Assembly: GCF_041228105.1 (NCBI RefSeq)
Contig: NZ_CP166097.1
Span: 1,984,001-2,048,000, forward strand
Length of the DNA: 64,000 nucleotides
Reading direction: 5' to 3'
Source: Pectobacterium aroidearum
Lineage (GTDB): Bacteria; Pseudomonadota; Gammaproteobacteria; Enterobacterales; Enterobacteriaceae
Of this stretch, positions 19,210 to 29,492 are shown piece by piece. A program made the translations under genes and the position numbers. The first letter of the stretch is position 1, and every line of letters begins with the position of its first letter. Under the pieces are notes generated by a model. The model was not told where the DNA came from, made no database searches, and saw only the letters and a program-made list of their open reading frames with translations.

Positions 19210-20082
19210 ATGAAAAGTACACCATCGCAAAATCGCCCTGAATCTGCCTCTATTCTGACGCAGATGGTTGACCGGTTGCCGTTGTCGGACACTCATTTCC
19301 GACGCATCAGCCAATTAATATATCAGCGAGCCGGCATTGTTCTGGCCGATCACAAACGCGAAATGGTTTATAACCGTTTGGTTAGACGTCTCCGTTTGCT
19401 TGGAATTAATGATTTCGGTCAGTATTTAGCGTTGTTGGAGTCAGATCCTAACAGTGCAGAATGGCAAGCCTTTGTTAATGCGTTAACCACTAACCTAACG
19501 GCATTTTTCCGTGAAGCTCACCATTTTCCTATATTGGCTGAGCATGCCAGAAAACGTCCAAACGGTTACACTATCTGGAGTACAGCGGCTTCTACAGGGG
19601 AAGAACCCTATTCGCTGGCCATGACACTTGCCGAAGTTTTGGGTAATAAAGCAAGTGGATGTCAGGTATGGGCCAGTGATATTGATACCCAGGTATTAGA
19701 AAAGGCAACGGCTGGCATCTATCGTCAGGAGGAGTTGCGCTCTCTTTCTCCACAGCAACTACAGCGATTCTTTTTACGCGGTACTGGGCCACACAGTGGT
19801 TTGGTTCGTGTTCGTCCTGAGCTTGCGTCAATGGTGCATTTCCAACAACTAAATCTACTCGCTCCTGATTGGTCTGTTCCCGCGCCATTCGATGCTATTT
19901 TTTGTCGTAATGTAATGATTTATTTCGATAAAGAAACTCAAGAGCGTATTCTCCGCCGATTCGTCCCGATGCTTAAGCCGGGGGGATTGTTATTTGCCGG
20001 GCATTCAGAGAATTTCAGCCAGATCAGTCGCGAATTCTATTTGCGTGGGCAAACTGTATACGGGCTGGCTAAGGAAAGATAA
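19210..20082 (+). CDS. cheR: chemoreceptor glutamate methyltransferase CheR
   Basis: CheR uses S-adenosylmethionine to methylate receptor glutamates during adaptation. The 290 residues comprise an N-terminal helical domain (20-85) and a Rossmann-type methyltransferase domain: [15 protein letters not shown] is motif [13 protein letters not shown] binds the adenosine ribose, and [13 protein letters not shown] is the conserved catalytic strand. It would dock on the NWETF tails of both receptors in this window. Its stop overlaps the cheB start by one base (TAATG). Confidence 0.97.
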   Translation: MKSTPSQNRPESASILTQMVDRLPLSDTHFRRISQLIYQRAGIVLADHKREMVYNRLVRRLRLLGINDFGQYLALLESDPNSAEWQAFVNALTTNLTAFFREAHHFPILAEHARKRPNGYTIWSTAASTGEEPYSLAMTLAEVLGNKASGCQVWASDIDTQVLEKATAGIYRQEELRSLSPQQLQRFFLRGTGPHSGLVRVRPELASMVHFQQLNLLAPDWSVPAPFDAIFCRNVMIYFDKETQERILRRFVPMLKPGGLLFAGHSENFSQISREFYLRGQTVYGLAKER

Positions 20083-21134
20083 TGAGCAAGATAAGAGTAT
20101 TATGCGTTGATGATTCTGCCCTCATGCGTCAGATCATGACTGAAATAATTAATAGCCATTCTGATATGGAAGTTGTCGCAACTGCGCCAGATCCATTAGT
20201 TGCTCGTGATTTGATTAAAAAATTCAATCCTCAAGTATTAACGCTGGATGTTGAAATGCCGCGTATGGATGGATTGGATTTTCTTGAAAAGCTGATGCGT
20301 TTGCGCCCGATGCCTGTCGTCATGGTGTCGTCCCTGACGGGAAAAGGTTCGGAAATCACGCTTCGTGCTTTGGAGCTTGGTGCGATTGATTTTGTCACCA
20401 AGCCTCAGTTAGGCATTCGTGAGGGGATGCTGGCGTACAGCGAGCTGATTGCGGAAAAAATTCGCATGGCAGCGAAGGCTCGCCTGCCGCAGCGTAGTGC
20501 AGCGGCTGAGCCGACAAAAATTATTCAGCATATGCCATTGCTCAGTAGTGAGAAATTGATCGCGATTGGTGCATCAACAGGGGGAACGGAAGCGATACGG
20601 CATGTATTACAGCCTCTGCCGCCGACAAGCCCCGCATTACTGATTACACAGCATATGCCACCAGGCTTTACGAAATCTTTCGCCGAGCGGTTGAACAAAC
20701 TGTGCCAGATTACGGTGAAAGAAGCGGAAGACGGGGAACGTGTTCTTCCTGGTCATGCCTACATTGCCCCTGGAGCACGCCATCTTGAACTGGCGCGTAG
20801 TGGAGCAAACTACCAAGTACGTTTAAATGATGGACCTCCGGTGAATCGACATCGTCCATCAGTCGATGTGTTATTCCGTTCGGTTGCACAATACGCCGGG
20901 CGAAATGCTGTAGGGGTAATCCTTACTGGAATGGGGAATGATGGGGCGGCTGGTATGTTGGAACTCCATCAGGCTGGCGCTTATACTCTGGCCCAAAATG
21001 AAGCAAGTTGTGTGGTTTTCGGGATGCCACGTGAAGCGATTGCTATGGGTGGCGTCGATGAAGTGGTGGATTTGCACCAGGTGAGCCAGCGTATGTTGGC
21101 ACAAATCTCTGCCGGACAGGCATTACGTATATAA
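20082..21134 (+). CDS. cheB: chemotaxis response regulator / protein-glutamate methylesterase CheB
   Basis: CheB removes methyl groups from receptors and deamidates glutamines once phosphorylated by CheA. The receiver domain (1-120) has phospho-acceptor D56, the acidic pair D10/D11 and K107; a linker follows. The methylesterase domain (about 158-345) has the catalytic triad S165 ([10 protein letters not shown]), H191 (ITQHMPPGF) and D287 (GMGNDGAAG). The length of 350 residues matches E. coli. It is the second gene of cheRBYZ. Confidence 0.98.
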   Translation: MSKIRVLCVDDSALMRQIMTEIINSHSDMEVVATAPDPLVARDLIKKFNPQVLTLDVEMPRMDGLDFLEKLMRLRPMPVVMVSSLTGKGSEITLRALELGAIDFVTKPQLGIREGMLAYSELIAEKIRMAAKARLPQRSAAAEPTKIIQHMPLLSSEKLIAIGASTGGTEAIRHVLQPLPPTSPALLITQHMPPGFTKSFAERLNKLCQITVKEAEDGERVLPGHAYIAPGARHLELARSGANYQVRLNDGPPVNRHRPSVDVLFRSVAQYAGRNAVGVILTGMGNDGAAGMLELHQAGAYTLAQNEASCVVFGMPREAIAMGGVDEVVDLHQVSQRMLAQISAGQALRI

Positions 21135-21148
21135 GCAGCTCTCGGTGA

Positions 21149-21562
<414 letters not shown>

Positions 21563-21571
21563 GGGGATCTT

Positions 21572-22216
21572 ATGACGCCACATATGCCGTCCGTGAACGA
21601 CACTGCTTCAGCAACCGAGATCATTTCGCGTATTGGCCAATTGACTCGTATGCTACGCGACAGCTTGAAAGAGCTGGGTTTGGATAATGCGATAGCAGAA
21701 GCCGCAGAGGCTATTCCTGATGCCCGCGATCGCCTTGACTATGTTGTCCAGATGACTGCGCAAGCGGCAGAGCGCGCTCTGAGCTGCGTAGAAGCTGCAC
21801 AGCCACGTCAAAACCAACTAGAAGCTGATGCTAAGTCTCTGAAAGCTCGTTGGGATGAGTGGTTTGAAAATCCAATCGAGCTGGCAGATGCGCGTGAATT
21901 AGTCACGGATACGCGTAGCTATCTTGAAGATGTACCGCAGCATACCTCATTTACCAACGCTCAACTGTTGGAAATCATGATGGCGCAGGATTTCCAGGAC
22001 CTTACCGGTCAGGTCATCAAGCGTATGATGGATGTTGTCCAGGAGATTGAAAAACAACTGTTGATGGTGTTGCTGGAAAATATCCCAGAAAAACCAGATG
22101 CACCTAAGCGTGCAAATGATGGTCTGCTGAATGGGCCGCAGTTGGATAAAGGTGCAGCAGGTATCGTCGCCAATCAGGATCAGGTTGATGATCTTCTGGA
22201 TAGCCTTGGGTTCTAA
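21572..22216 (+). CDS. cheZ: CheY-P phosphatase CheZ
   Basis: CheZ dephosphorylates CheY-P. The 214 residues form a long helical hairpin; the catalytic glutamine lies in [15 protein letters not shown], and the C-terminal [10 protein letters not shown] is the CheY-binding peptide. It is the last gene of the che block, nine bases after cheY, and is restricted to beta- and gamma-proteobacteria. Confidence 0.98.
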   Translation: MTPHMPSVNDTASATEIISRIGQLTRMLRDSLKELGLDNAIAEAAEAIPDARDRLDYVVQMTAQAAERALSCVEAAQPRQNQLEADAKSLKARWDEWFENPIELADARELVTDTRSYLEDVPQHTSFTNAQLLEIMMAQDFQDLTGQVIKRMMDVVQEIEKQLLMVLLENIPEKPDAPKRANDGLLNGPQLDKGAAGIVANQDQVDDLLDSLGF

Positions 22217-22282
22217 TCCATCTTGTTTCAAGAAAGGGAGTGATTCCTTTTTTTGAAAAAATGATGAACACCATCGCCTGGT

Positions 22283-22313
22283 TATTTATGGCCAGTACTT
22301 ATGGCCATAAATA
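22283..22313 (+). terminator. stem-loop after cheZ
   Basis: TATTTATGGCCA (22283-22294) and TGGCCATAAATA (22302-22313) form a perfect 12-bp stem with a 7-base loop, about 67 bases after cheZ and upstream of the flhB operon. No T-run follows directly. Confidence 0.6.
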
Positions 22314-22459
22314 GCTAAATTCGATATTCCCCACCTTTCCCCCTTACTATTCGTTAAAGAAGCGTTGGTTTTTCTCGTTGTTCCAGCCATAAAATTTTTC
22401 CGTATTTGTCATGCTAGGCAGCAAATTCCTATCCCGAAAGTCGTAACAGGAACGCCATA

Positions 22460-23611
22460 GTGGCTGATGATAGCGATCTAGAAAAAACAGAAGCCCCCAC
22501 TCCCCAAAAGGAGGAAAAGGCGCGTGAAGAAGGCCAGATCCCACGATCTCGAGAGCTGACTTCTGTTCTGATGATGGTCGCAGGATTGGCTATTTTGTGG
22601 ATAGGTGGCGATGCTATGGCTGGCCGATTGGCCAGAATTGTCTCACAGTCGTTAAATTTTGATTACGCCACGATCGGCGATGACACCCAAATGCTACGGC
22701 ATGTTGGCTCATTACTGCGTCAGGCTGCGTCGGCGTTAATACCCATTATGTTCGGGGCTGTGTTGGTTGCACTGTCTGCGCCTTTGCTGCTCGGCGGGGT
22801 ACTATTTAGTACCAAATCATTAAAAGTTAATTTTAAAAAATTAGATCCTATCTCTGGACTGAAGCGGTTGTTTTCTGCTCAATCACTAGCTGAGCTTTTT
22901 AAAGCAATATTAAAATCAGTCATGGTTGGGATCATTAGTACGCTGTTCTTGATTCATAACTGGCCAAAAATATTGCATTTAATATCCGAATCGCCGATTT
23001 CGGCGTTAGGTGATGCGTTAGAGTTGGCCGTAATGTGTGGCTTTCTCATCATCATGGGCCTGATTCCTATGGTCGCTTTTGATGTGTTTTGGCAAGTCTG
23101 GAGCCACATCAAAAAATTACGGATGAGCAAGCAGGAAATTCGGGACGAGCATAAACAGAGTGAAGGCGATCCTCATGTTAAAGGCCGTATTCGTCAGCAG
23201 CAGAGAGCAATTGCTCAGCGTAGAATGATGGCTGATGTTCCTAAGGCTGATGTGATAGTCACTAACCCGACGCATTATGCGGTAGCATTACGTTATGATG
23301 AGAAAAAAATGAATGCACCGAAAGTGTTGGCTAAAGGTGCGGGTGAGATCGCTTTGCGTATTCGTGAGTTGGGGACCGAGCATCGCGTCCCTATTTTAGA
23401 AGCGCCCCCGTTGGCTCGAGCGCTATTTCGTCATTCAGAGATCGGAGAGCACATTCCCGCTGCGTTGTATGCTGCTGTTGCAGAAGTCTTAGCTTGGGTT
23501 TATCAACTGAAACGCTGGAAGCGCGAAGGTGGATTAATTCCTAGAAAACCGAAACATTTACCAGTGCCTGATGCGCTGGATTTTGCTAAAGAGAATACTA
23601 CTGATGGCTAA
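22460..23611 (+). CDS. flhB: flagellar export gate/switch protein FlhB
   Basis: FlhB is the substrate-specificity switch of the flagellar type III export apparatus, in the inner membrane. Four membrane helices lie between about 33 and 215, and a cytoplasmic domain follows with the self-cleaving NPTH motif (N269-P270). The hydrophilic N-terminus (EKTEAPTPQKEEKAREEGQIPRSREL) is typical. Start is GTG with AGG nine bases upstream. The last eight bases overlap flhA. The length of 383 residues matches the family. Confidence 0.97.
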   Translation: MADDSDLEKTEAPTPQKEEKAREEGQIPRSRELTSVLMMVAGLAILWIGGDAMAGRLARIVSQSLNFDYATIGDDTQMLRHVGSLLRQAASALIPIMFGAVLVALSAPLLLGGVLFSTKSLKVNFKKLDPISGLKRLFSAQSLAELFKAILKSVMVGIISTLFLIHNWPKILHLISESPISALGDALELAVMCGFLIIMGLIPMVAFDVFWQVWSHIKKLRMSKQEIRDEHKQSEGDPHVKGRIRQQQRAIAQRRMMADVPKADVIVTNPTHYAVALRYDEKKMNAPKVLAKGAGEIALRIRELGTEHRVPILEAPPLARALFRHSEIGEHIPAALYAAVAEVLAWVYQLKRWKREGGLIPRKPKHLPVPDALDFAKENTTDG

Positions 23612-25688
23612 TTTGGCCTCTTTGCTTCGTTTACCGAGTAATATGAAAGGTACCCAATGGCAAATATTAGCCGGACCTATACTGATCCTGCTGATACTTT
23701 CCATGATGGTATTGCCGCTGCCGCCATTTATCCTGGATCTGCTATTTACCTTTAACATCGCACTGTCAATCATGGTATTGCTGGTTGCGATGTTCACGCA
23801 GCGGACGCTGGAATTTGCTGCATTTCCTACGATCCTGCTGTTTTCTACGTTGCTGCGTTTGTCACTCAACGTCGCGTCTACCCGTATTATTTTACTGGAA
23901 GGCCATACGGGCACCGCTGCTGCCGGTAAGGTCGTTGAAGCATTTGGCCACTTTCTGGTTGGCGGAAATTTTGCCATAGGTATTGTGGTCTTTATCATTC
24001 TTGTCTTAATCAACTTCATGGTTATCACCAAAGGTGCCGGACGTATCGCCGAAGTCGGCGCGCGTTTTGTGCTGGACGGTATGCCAGGTAAGCAGATGGC
24101 GATCGATGCCGATCTTAATGCTGGGATAATTGGTGAAGAAGAGGCGAAAAAACGCCGTGCTGAGGTGACGCAGGAGTCTGATTTTTACGGTTCAATGGAT
24201 GGTGCCAGTAAGTTCGTGCGCGGTGATGCTATCGCCGGACTGATTATCATGGTCATTAACGTTATTGGCGGATTGATCGTTGGTGTTGTACAACACGGTA
24301 TGCCGGTAGGACAGGCCGCAGAAAGCTATACGCTGCTTACCATCGGTGACGGTCTGGTTGCTCAGATTCCTGCTCTGATTATTTCTACCGCAGCGGGTGT
24401 TATTGTTACTCGCGTGAGTACCGATCAGGATGTTGGCCAACAGATGGTCACCCAACTGTTCAACAATCCACGGGTTATGGTACTGAGTGCGGCGGTTATC
24501 GGGCTTATTGGCTTGGTTCCCGGTATGCCTAATTTTGTCTTTCTGTTATTCACTGCATCTTTGTTAGGGCTAGCCTGGTGGATGCGCGGTGAGCAGCAAA
24601 AAGAACCTGTGTTGCAGCCAACACCCGCAGCAATGGAGAAACATCAGGTTATTGAAGCCAGCTGGTCTGATGTACAGCTTGAAGATCCGCTAGGTATGGA
24701 AGTGGGTTATCGCTTGATTCCAATGGTCGACGCACAGCAAGATGGTGAACTGCTGGGTAGGATTCGTAGTATCAGGAAGAAATTTGCTCAGGAAATGGGG
24801 TATTTACCGCCGGTGGTTCATATCCGGGATAATTTGGAGCTTCAGCCTGCCAGCTATCGTATATTAATGAAAGGTGTTGAGGTTGGTAGCGGTGAAGCTC
24901 ATCCTGGGCGTTGGATGGCGATCAACCCGGGCAATGCGGTTGGTTCTTTGTCTGGTGATATCACGCAAGACCCTGCGTTTGGGCTGCCGGCTGTCTGGAT
25001 TGATAATGCCCTGAAAGAACAGGCCCAAGCTCAAGGGTTTACGGTCGTAGAGGCCAGTACGGTGGTGGCAACACATTTGAACCACTTAATTGCATTACAT
25101 GCCAGTGAGTTGTTTGGAAGACAAGAAGCGCAGCAATTGATGGACCGCGTTGCGCAGGAAATGCCAAAACTGACAGAAGATTTCATTCCTGGTGTCGTGA
25201 CGCTAACAACGTTGCACAAGGTCTTGCAAAATCTGCTTAGCGAGAGAGTATCTATCAGGGATATGCGTACCATCATGGAGACATTGGCTGAACATGCGCC
25301 AGTGCAGCCGGATCCTTATGAACTCACCACGGTAGTGAGGGTGGCTCTGGGACGTGCTATCACTCAGCAGTGGTTCCCGGGAGACAGCGAACTTCAGGTT
25401 ATAGGCCTTGAAGGATCGTTGGAACGCCTTCTGTTACAGGCACTTCAGGGGGGCGGTGGCCTTGAGCCTGGGCTTGCCGATCGCCTGCTCGAACAGGCGA
25501 AACAAGCGTTACAGCGGCAGGAGATGCTAGGTGCTCCACCGGTTCTGCTTGTGAACCATGCCTTACGTGCTTTGCTCGCTCGCTTCCTGCATCGCAGCTT
25601 GCCAAACATGGCTGTGCTATCTAATTTGGAAATCAGCGATCATCGCCAGATCCGTATGACATCGATTATAGGGGAAGCCCAGAAATGA
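23604..25688 (+). CDS. flhA: flagellar export gate protein FlhA
   Basis: FlhA is the large export-gate subunit, in the inner membrane at the centre of the basal body, where its C-terminal ring receives chaperone-substrate complexes. The 694 residues contain eight membrane helices in the first 330 and the conserved FHIPEP loop (GKQMAIDADLNAGIIGEEEA). I take the ATG at 23604 (ANLASLLRLPSNMKGTQW), which matches the E. coli start and overlaps flhB by eight bases, rather than the start 33 bases earlier. Confidence 0.97.
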   Translation: MANLASLLRLPSNMKGTQWQILAGPILILLILSMMVLPLPPFILDLLFTFNIALSIMVLLVAMFTQRTLEFAAFPTILLFSTLLRLSLNVASTRIILLEGHTGTAAAGKVVEAFGHFLVGGNFAIGIVVFIILVLINFMVITKGAGRIAEVGARFVLDGMPGKQMAIDADLNAGIIGEEEAKKRRAEVTQESDFYGSMDGASKFVRGDAIAGLIIMVINVIGGLIVGVVQHGMPVGQAAESYTLLTIGDGLVAQIPALIISTAAGVIVTRVSTDQDVGQQMVTQLFNNPRVMVLSAAVIGLIGLVPGMPNFVFLLFTASLLGLAWWMRGEQQKEPVLQPTPAAMEKHQVIEASWSDVQLEDPLGMEVGYRLIPMVDAQQDGELLGRIRSIRKKFAQEMGYLPPVVHIRDNLELQPASYRILMKGVEVGSGEAHPGRWMAINPGNAVGSLSGDITQDPAFGLPAVWIDNALKEQAQAQGFTVVEASTVVATHLNHLIALHASELFGRQEAQQLMDRVAQEMPKLTEDFIPGVVTLTTLHKVLQNLLSERVSIRDMRTIMETLAEHAPVQPDPYELTTVVRVALGRAITQQWFPGDSELQVIGLEGSLERLLLQALQGGGGLEPGLADRLLEQAKQALQRQEMLGAPPVLLVNHALRALLARFLHRSLPNMAVLSNLEISDHRQIRMTSIIGEAQK

Positions 25689-26104
25689 GGGCGGTGATGC
25701 GTTTTTTGTCGGTCGCTGTGCTGGCGCTTCCGTTCTATGCTATTGCGACACCTGGCAGTTGGAACGGGAGTATGGCCGGAATAAAGCTGGATTACCGTGG
25801 TGAAATGGTTACCACGTCGGCTTTCACGCCTAACATTGCCGTTAAGCCAGAGGAAACTATCACAACAATATATTGGCGGCATCTTATTGATTCAGAGATA
25901 CCGACAGGGCTTGCGGTTAAGCTCTGTTCACAAACACCGCAGCGTTGTGTTGACTTAGGCGGAAGTGGTGATGGACAAACTCAGGCATTTGAGGGACTGG
26001 CGGCTAACAATGAGTTTCGCTTTGTCTACTACATTGCAGGAAATGGACGTATAAATCATACATTCAGCGTTCGCACGATAGATATCGCGGTGAACTATAA
26101 GTAG
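25685..26104 (+). CDS. flhE: flagellar periplasmic protein FlhE
   Basis: FlhE is an enterobacterial periplasmic protein linked to preventing proton leakage through the export gate. It has 139 residues with a cleavable signal peptide (to about residue 22, FYAIA then TPGSWNG) and a conserved cysteine pair (LCSQTPQRC) likely forming a disulfide. It overlaps the flhA stop (ATGA), giving the flhBAE operon. Confidence 0.93.
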   Translation: MRAVMRFLSVAVLALPFYAIATPGSWNGSMAGIKLDYRGEMVTTSAFTPNIAVKPEETITTIYWRHLIDSEIPTGLAVKLCSQTPQRCVDLGGSGDGQTQAFEGLAANNEFRFVYYIAGNGRINHTFSVRTIDIAVNYK

Positions 26105-26134
26105 TTTTTAAAAAAGTAGCAGTTTTAAATGATG

Positions 26135-26164
26135 AAAAGTCTCTGCTGAAATACAGAGACTTTT
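26135..26164. terminator. bidirectional terminator between flhE and flgN
   Basis: AAAAGTCTCTG (26135-26145) and CAGAGACTTTT (26154-26164) pair perfectly over 11 bp around an 8-base loop. Read on the plus strand it ends in T residues for flhBAE, and on the minus strand also in TTTT, for flgMN. The flgN stop codon lies at its edge. Confidence 0.85.
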
Positions 26165-26600
26165 AGAACGTGATTTTTCTACCGCCCACTGTTACACCTT
26201 TTGACTGACCATCAGGACCATACAATCCCTGACCATGACGAGGCTTCAGTATATTGATGGCTTCATTGGTATAGGCAATATGCCGACTCAGCAGAAGACC
26301 ATTGTGCTTATTCTGATCGTTCAAACGTCTGGTTAGCTCTTGAACCTGCTGCCAGTAAGCAGACAATTTCTCAATACCATCATAAGGTGCTTGCAGCTTA
26401 AGCGTTGATTCGATGTCATGACGTCGAGTTTCCAAATGCTGCATCGTTGCCAGCAAAGAGGTTTTTTTCTCCGTCACCTGTTGTAGAGCAATACTATTGA
26501 TATGCCCCGCGCAAAGTAACGTTTGCTCGTCAGACATGACAGCATCAAGCTCACGCAGGTTATGCAGCAGCTGCTCCAGAATCGATTGCAGATTTTCCAT
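26163..26600 (-). CDS. flgN: flagellar export chaperone FlgN
   Basis: FlgN is the cytoplasmic chaperone for the hook-associated proteins FlgK and FlgL. It is 145 residues, all-helical, with a long coiled-coil N-terminal part (LQSILEQLLHNLRELDAVM) and a C-terminal amphipathic region that binds substrate. It lies five bases after flgM in a flgMN operon driven by the FliA promoter at 27012-27038. Confidence 0.95.
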   Translation of the reverse strand: MENLQSILEQLLHNLRELDAVMSDEQTLLCAGHINSIALQQVTEKKTSLLATMQHLETRRHDIESTLKLQAPYDGIEKLSAYWQQVQELTRRLNDQNKHNGLLLSRHIAYTNEAINILKPRHGQGLYGPDGQSKGVTVGGRKITF

Positions 26601-26605
26601 AGATA

Positions 26606-26902
26606 TTACTTACCTGCTAAAAAATCCTGTGTTTCTTTCAGCAATGTATCCGCGATCTTTCCGGCATCAATTTTAAGTGAGCCATCACGAATTGCCTGCT
26701 TCAGCGTTTCAACACGGTTCATGTCGATGTCCTGCGTACCAGGCTGCATCAATTTTGCCTGCGCGTCGCTCAGTTTTACCTGTGTTGCGCTGACTTCAGA
26801 CTGAGCCTCAGCCTGTTTGCGTTTGGTTTTAGCGATATCGCCAGACTCGCGTTGTTGCACTTGACTGACCGGCTTCAGTGACTGGGTGCGATCAATACTC
26901 AT
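26606..26902 (-). CDS. flgM: anti-sigma-28 factor FlgM
   Basis: FlgM binds FliA and is exported through the completed hook, which releases class 3 expression. The 98 residues have a disordered, exported N-terminal half and a C-terminal FliA-binding half (RVETLKQAIRDGSLKID, then ADTLLKETQDFLAGK). It precedes flgN. A FliA promoter upstream makes a negative feedback loop. Confidence 0.96.
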   Translation of the reverse strand: MSIDRTQSLKPVSQVQQRESGDIAKTKRKQAEAQSEVSATQVKLSDAQAKLMQPGTQDIDMNRVETLKQAIRDGSLKIDAGKIADTLLKETQDFLAGK

Positions 26903-27011
26903 AATACATCCCTCTGATTTGAGGATAAAAAGTTAATCATCAATGTGTTACAGAATTTCCATCACATTGGTGTTCAATTTTAAAACGTCGTCAGTAATGA
27001 CTCTGTAACTA

Positions 27012-27038
27012 TCATCGGCAAACATGAGCAAATCTTTA
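27012..27038 (-). promoter_or_regulatory. FliA (sigma-28) promoter of flgMN
   Basis: On the minus strand, TAAAGATT (-35, 27031-27038), exactly 11 bases, then GCCGATGA (-10, 27012-27019). It lies between flgA and flgM, about 110 bases upstream of the flgM start, and so overlaps the flgA 3' end. Confidence 0.88.
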
Positions 27039-27043
27039 ATTAA

Positions 27044-27712
27044 TTACTGTGAGATCAGAATAATCCCATCTTCGTTCGTGATTCCGCTGATTATTTGTCC
27101 ATTTGCCGTTCTAACTCTGACTGCTTGCCCAGCTGCCGCGTTGTTCATGGCTTTTCCTTCGCCATTAATCGTGAAACCTTCTCCCTGGGCAATAATCTGC
27201 ACCGACTGACCGGCCTTGACGACCCATGCGCGCCTGATCATGGAAGCGGTAATAACCTGGCCCGGAGTGAGATCGCGTAAAAGGACTGCACCCTGTGCGC
27301 CTTGTAACGTCAGTATAGGGCGCAGCGGTAATAAATCGAGCCTGCCTTTGGTCAAACTAATGTCTTTTTCTGTCAGCGTTGTTCCACGGTTTATCGGCCG
27401 TGAACTGGTGACATAGTTCCCTGTTACCTGCACTTCAGTTTGAATGAAGCGGCGCTGTTGTCCACAACGTATGGACAGGCTCACATTACCCCACATTTTC
27501 GTATTCCCGGGCAGCGTGATTTGGGGCGCTTCGCACTGTGGCCACTGTGATTCCGGCGATTTTATCACAACGTTAACGGTATTTGGGCTTCCCTGAAAGC
27601 GTGAGGCAAAGAATTGATTGATCTGCGCGGGAAGGTCATTGGCATTGACAGGAGCGCATAGGGTAAAAAAACAGGATGTCGCCAGACAAAGGTAATAATA
27701 TATTGTTTTCAT
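27044..27712 (-). CDS. flgA: P-ring assembly chaperone FlgA
   Basis: FlgA is a periplasmic chaperone for assembly of the FlgI P-ring. The 222 residues start with a Sec signal peptide (cleavage around A24, PVNA then NDLP) and end with an SAF domain (SRPINRGTTLTEKDI, TPGQVITASMIRRAWVV, VRVRTANGQIISG). It is divergent from flgB, with a 165-base shared control region that should carry class 2 (FlhDC) promoters. Confidence 0.96.
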   Translation of the reverse strand: MKTIYYYLCLATSCFFTLCAPVNANDLPAQINQFFASRFQGSPNTVNVVIKSPESQWPQCEAPQITLPGNTKMWGNVSLSIRCGQQRRFIQTEVQVTGNYVTSSRPINRGTTLTEKDISLTKGRLDLLPLRPILTLQGAQGAVLLRDLTPGQVITASMIRRAWVVKAGQSVQIIAQGEGFTINGEGKAMNNAAAGQAVRVRTANGQIISGITNEDGIILISQ

Positions 27713-27877
27713 TCCAGTTCAGCGCTCCTGATTCCGATTATGTCGGGCAATAAGTGTAACGATGTCAGCGCAAGGTTAAGGCAATAAATAGCGCTGCATT
27801 TGGTGCCTATTCGTTCGATGACATAGCCATAATGAGAATTATCCTACCCACTCCAAATTCTAACTTGCGGAGGGAGC

Positions 27878-28294
27878 ATGCTTGATAAATTAGACGCCTC
27901 GTTGCGGTTCCAGCAGGAAGCGTTGAACTTGCGTGCCCAGCGGCAGGAAATTCTGGCCGCGAATATTGCTAATGCGGATACGCCAGGCTATCAGGCCAGG
28001 GATATCGACTTTGCCAGCCAGCTCAGTAAAACGATGGAGCAAGGGCGGGTGAACGGTACAGGTATCGCGCTGAAAACCACATCTGTACGGCATATACCGG
28101 CACAGAATTTTCAGCCGCCGGAACTTGATTTGCTCTATCGCGTACCCGATCAGCCTGCATTGGACGGTAATACGGTCGATATGGACCGGGAACGCACTAA
28201 TTTTGCCGATAATAGCCTGAAATATCAAACCAGCCTGACCGTCCTGGGCGGGCAGATTAAAGGCATGATGTCGGTCTTGCAGTCAGGTTCGTGA
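27878..28294 (+). CDS. flgB: proximal rod protein FlgB
   Basis: FlgB is a proximal rod subunit exported by the flagellar type III system. The 138 residues contain the N-terminal rod motif ([24 protein letters not shown]) and a C-terminal helix ([15 protein letters not shown]) of the FlgB/C/F/G family. GGAGGG lies upstream. It is the first gene of the flgBCDEFGHIJ operon. Confidence 0.97.
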   Translation: MLDKLDASLRFQQEALNLRAQRQEILAANIANADTPGYQARDIDFASQLSKTMEQGRVNGTGIALKTTSVRHIPAQNFQPPELDLLYRVPDQPALDGNTVDMDRERTNFADNSLKYQTSLTVLGGQIKGMMSVLQSGS

Positions 28295-28322
28295 TCGTAG
28301 CGCGATGAGAAGGTAAAGATTC

Positions 28323-28727
28323 ATGTCGTTATTAAATATATTCGAAATTTCAGGCTCAGCGCTCTCTGCGCAATCTCAGCGTCTGAATGTGAGCGCCAGT
28401 AACCTGGCTAACGCAGACAGCGTGACGGGCCCTGATGGCGAACCTTATCGCGCCAAGCAGGTTGTATTCGAAGTGAATGCGGCCCCGGGGCAGTCAACTG
28501 GCGGCGTGCGCGTTGCTAATGTTATCGAAGACCCGTCACCCGCACGTCTGGTTTACGAACCGGGCAATCCGCTGGCTGATGGACAGGGATACGTTCGTAT
28601 GCCGAATGTTGATCCAGTGGCTGAGATGGTAAACACCATTTCTGCATCACGCAGCTATCAGGCAAACGTCGAAGTTTTGAATACGACAAAATCGATGATG
28701 CTGAAGACGTTAACGATCGGGCAATAA
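28323..28727 (+). CDS. flgC: proximal rod protein FlgC
   Basis: FlgC is a proximal rod subunit of 134 residues. It shares the family N-terminal signature ([22 protein letters not shown]) and C-terminal helix ([21 protein letters not shown]). The gene follows flgB by 28 bases. Confidence 0.97.
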   Translation: MSLLNIFEISGSALSAQSQRLNVSASNLANADSVTGPDGEPYRAKQVVFEVNAAPGQSTGGVRVANVIEDPSPARLVYEPGNPLADGQGYVRMPNVDPVAEMVNTISASRSYQANVEVLNTTKSMMLKTLTIGQ

Positions 28728-28742
28728 TCGGGAGACGCAATA

Positions 28743-29417
28743 ATGTCTGTAACTATTAATGATACTTCCTCGGCAACGAGTACATCGAGTGTCTCGTCGA
28801 CAACGGCGGTAGAGAAAAATAGTAGTGCCGACCTACAGAACCAGTTTCTGACGCTTTTGGTTGCGCAGTTGAAGAATCAGGATCCAACGAATCCGATGAG
28901 CAACGATCAGCTTGTTAGCCAGCTTGCTCAGCTCAATACAGTGAGTGGTATTGAAAAACTGAATACCACCTTGGGTTCTATTTCCGGCCAGATCAATAAC
29001 AACCAATCCATGCAGGCAACGACGCTGATTGGTCATAGTGTCATGATCCCTGGAAAAGACATTCTTGTGGGTAAAGAAACCAGTACACCCTTTGGTGTGG
29101 AACTGGAGAAAGCCGCAGAAGTCGTTACTGTCACCGTTAATGATGCGACTGGTAAAGCCGTTCGCACGATCGAACTGGGGACGCTTTCTGCCGGTGTTCA
29201 CTCGTTTAACTGGGATAGTAAGCTTTCTGATGGCACGGTTGCGCCTGATGGTGCTTATACCTTCACTGTCGCTGCCAGCACGGGCGGCGCGCAGCAAGTT
29301 GTTCAGCCATTGAGCTATGCGGTTGTAAATAGTGTCGTTCGCGGCGATAGCGGTGCATTGCTGGATTTAGGACTGCGTGGCAGAGCCACCATGGACGATG
29401 TCCGGCAGATTCTGTAA
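28743..29417 (+). CDS. flgD: hook cap / assembly scaffold protein FlgD
   Basis: FlgD caps the growing hook and is shed on completion. The 224 residues show the conserved N-terminal FLTLLVAQLKNQDPTNPM motif and a C-terminal FlgD Ig-like/Tudor domain (SAGVHSFNWDSKLSDGTVAPDGAYTF, split by loops). The gene lies in the flg operon 15 bases after flgC. Confidence 0.97.
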   Translation: MSVTINDTSSATSTSSVSSTTAVEKNSSADLQNQFLTLLVAQLKNQDPTNPMSNDQLVSQLAQLNTVSGIEKLNTTLGSISGQINNNQSMQATTLIGHSVMIPGKDILVGKETSTPFGVELEKAAEVVTVTVNDATGKAVRTIELGTLSAGVHSFNWDSKLSDGTVAPDGAYTFTVAASTGGAQQVVQPLSYAVVNSVVRGDSGALLDLGLRGRATMDDVRQIL

Positions 29418-29492
29418 CGCTATAAATTTCACAGTATTCCGGTGAAACGCATTACCGGGAATATGACTTAATCAATTCATCTGGAGAACGAC

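Noticed and set aside
26523-26804. Plus-strand frame across flgN/flgM
   Set aside because: Antisense to two conserved flagellar genes and without family resemblance.
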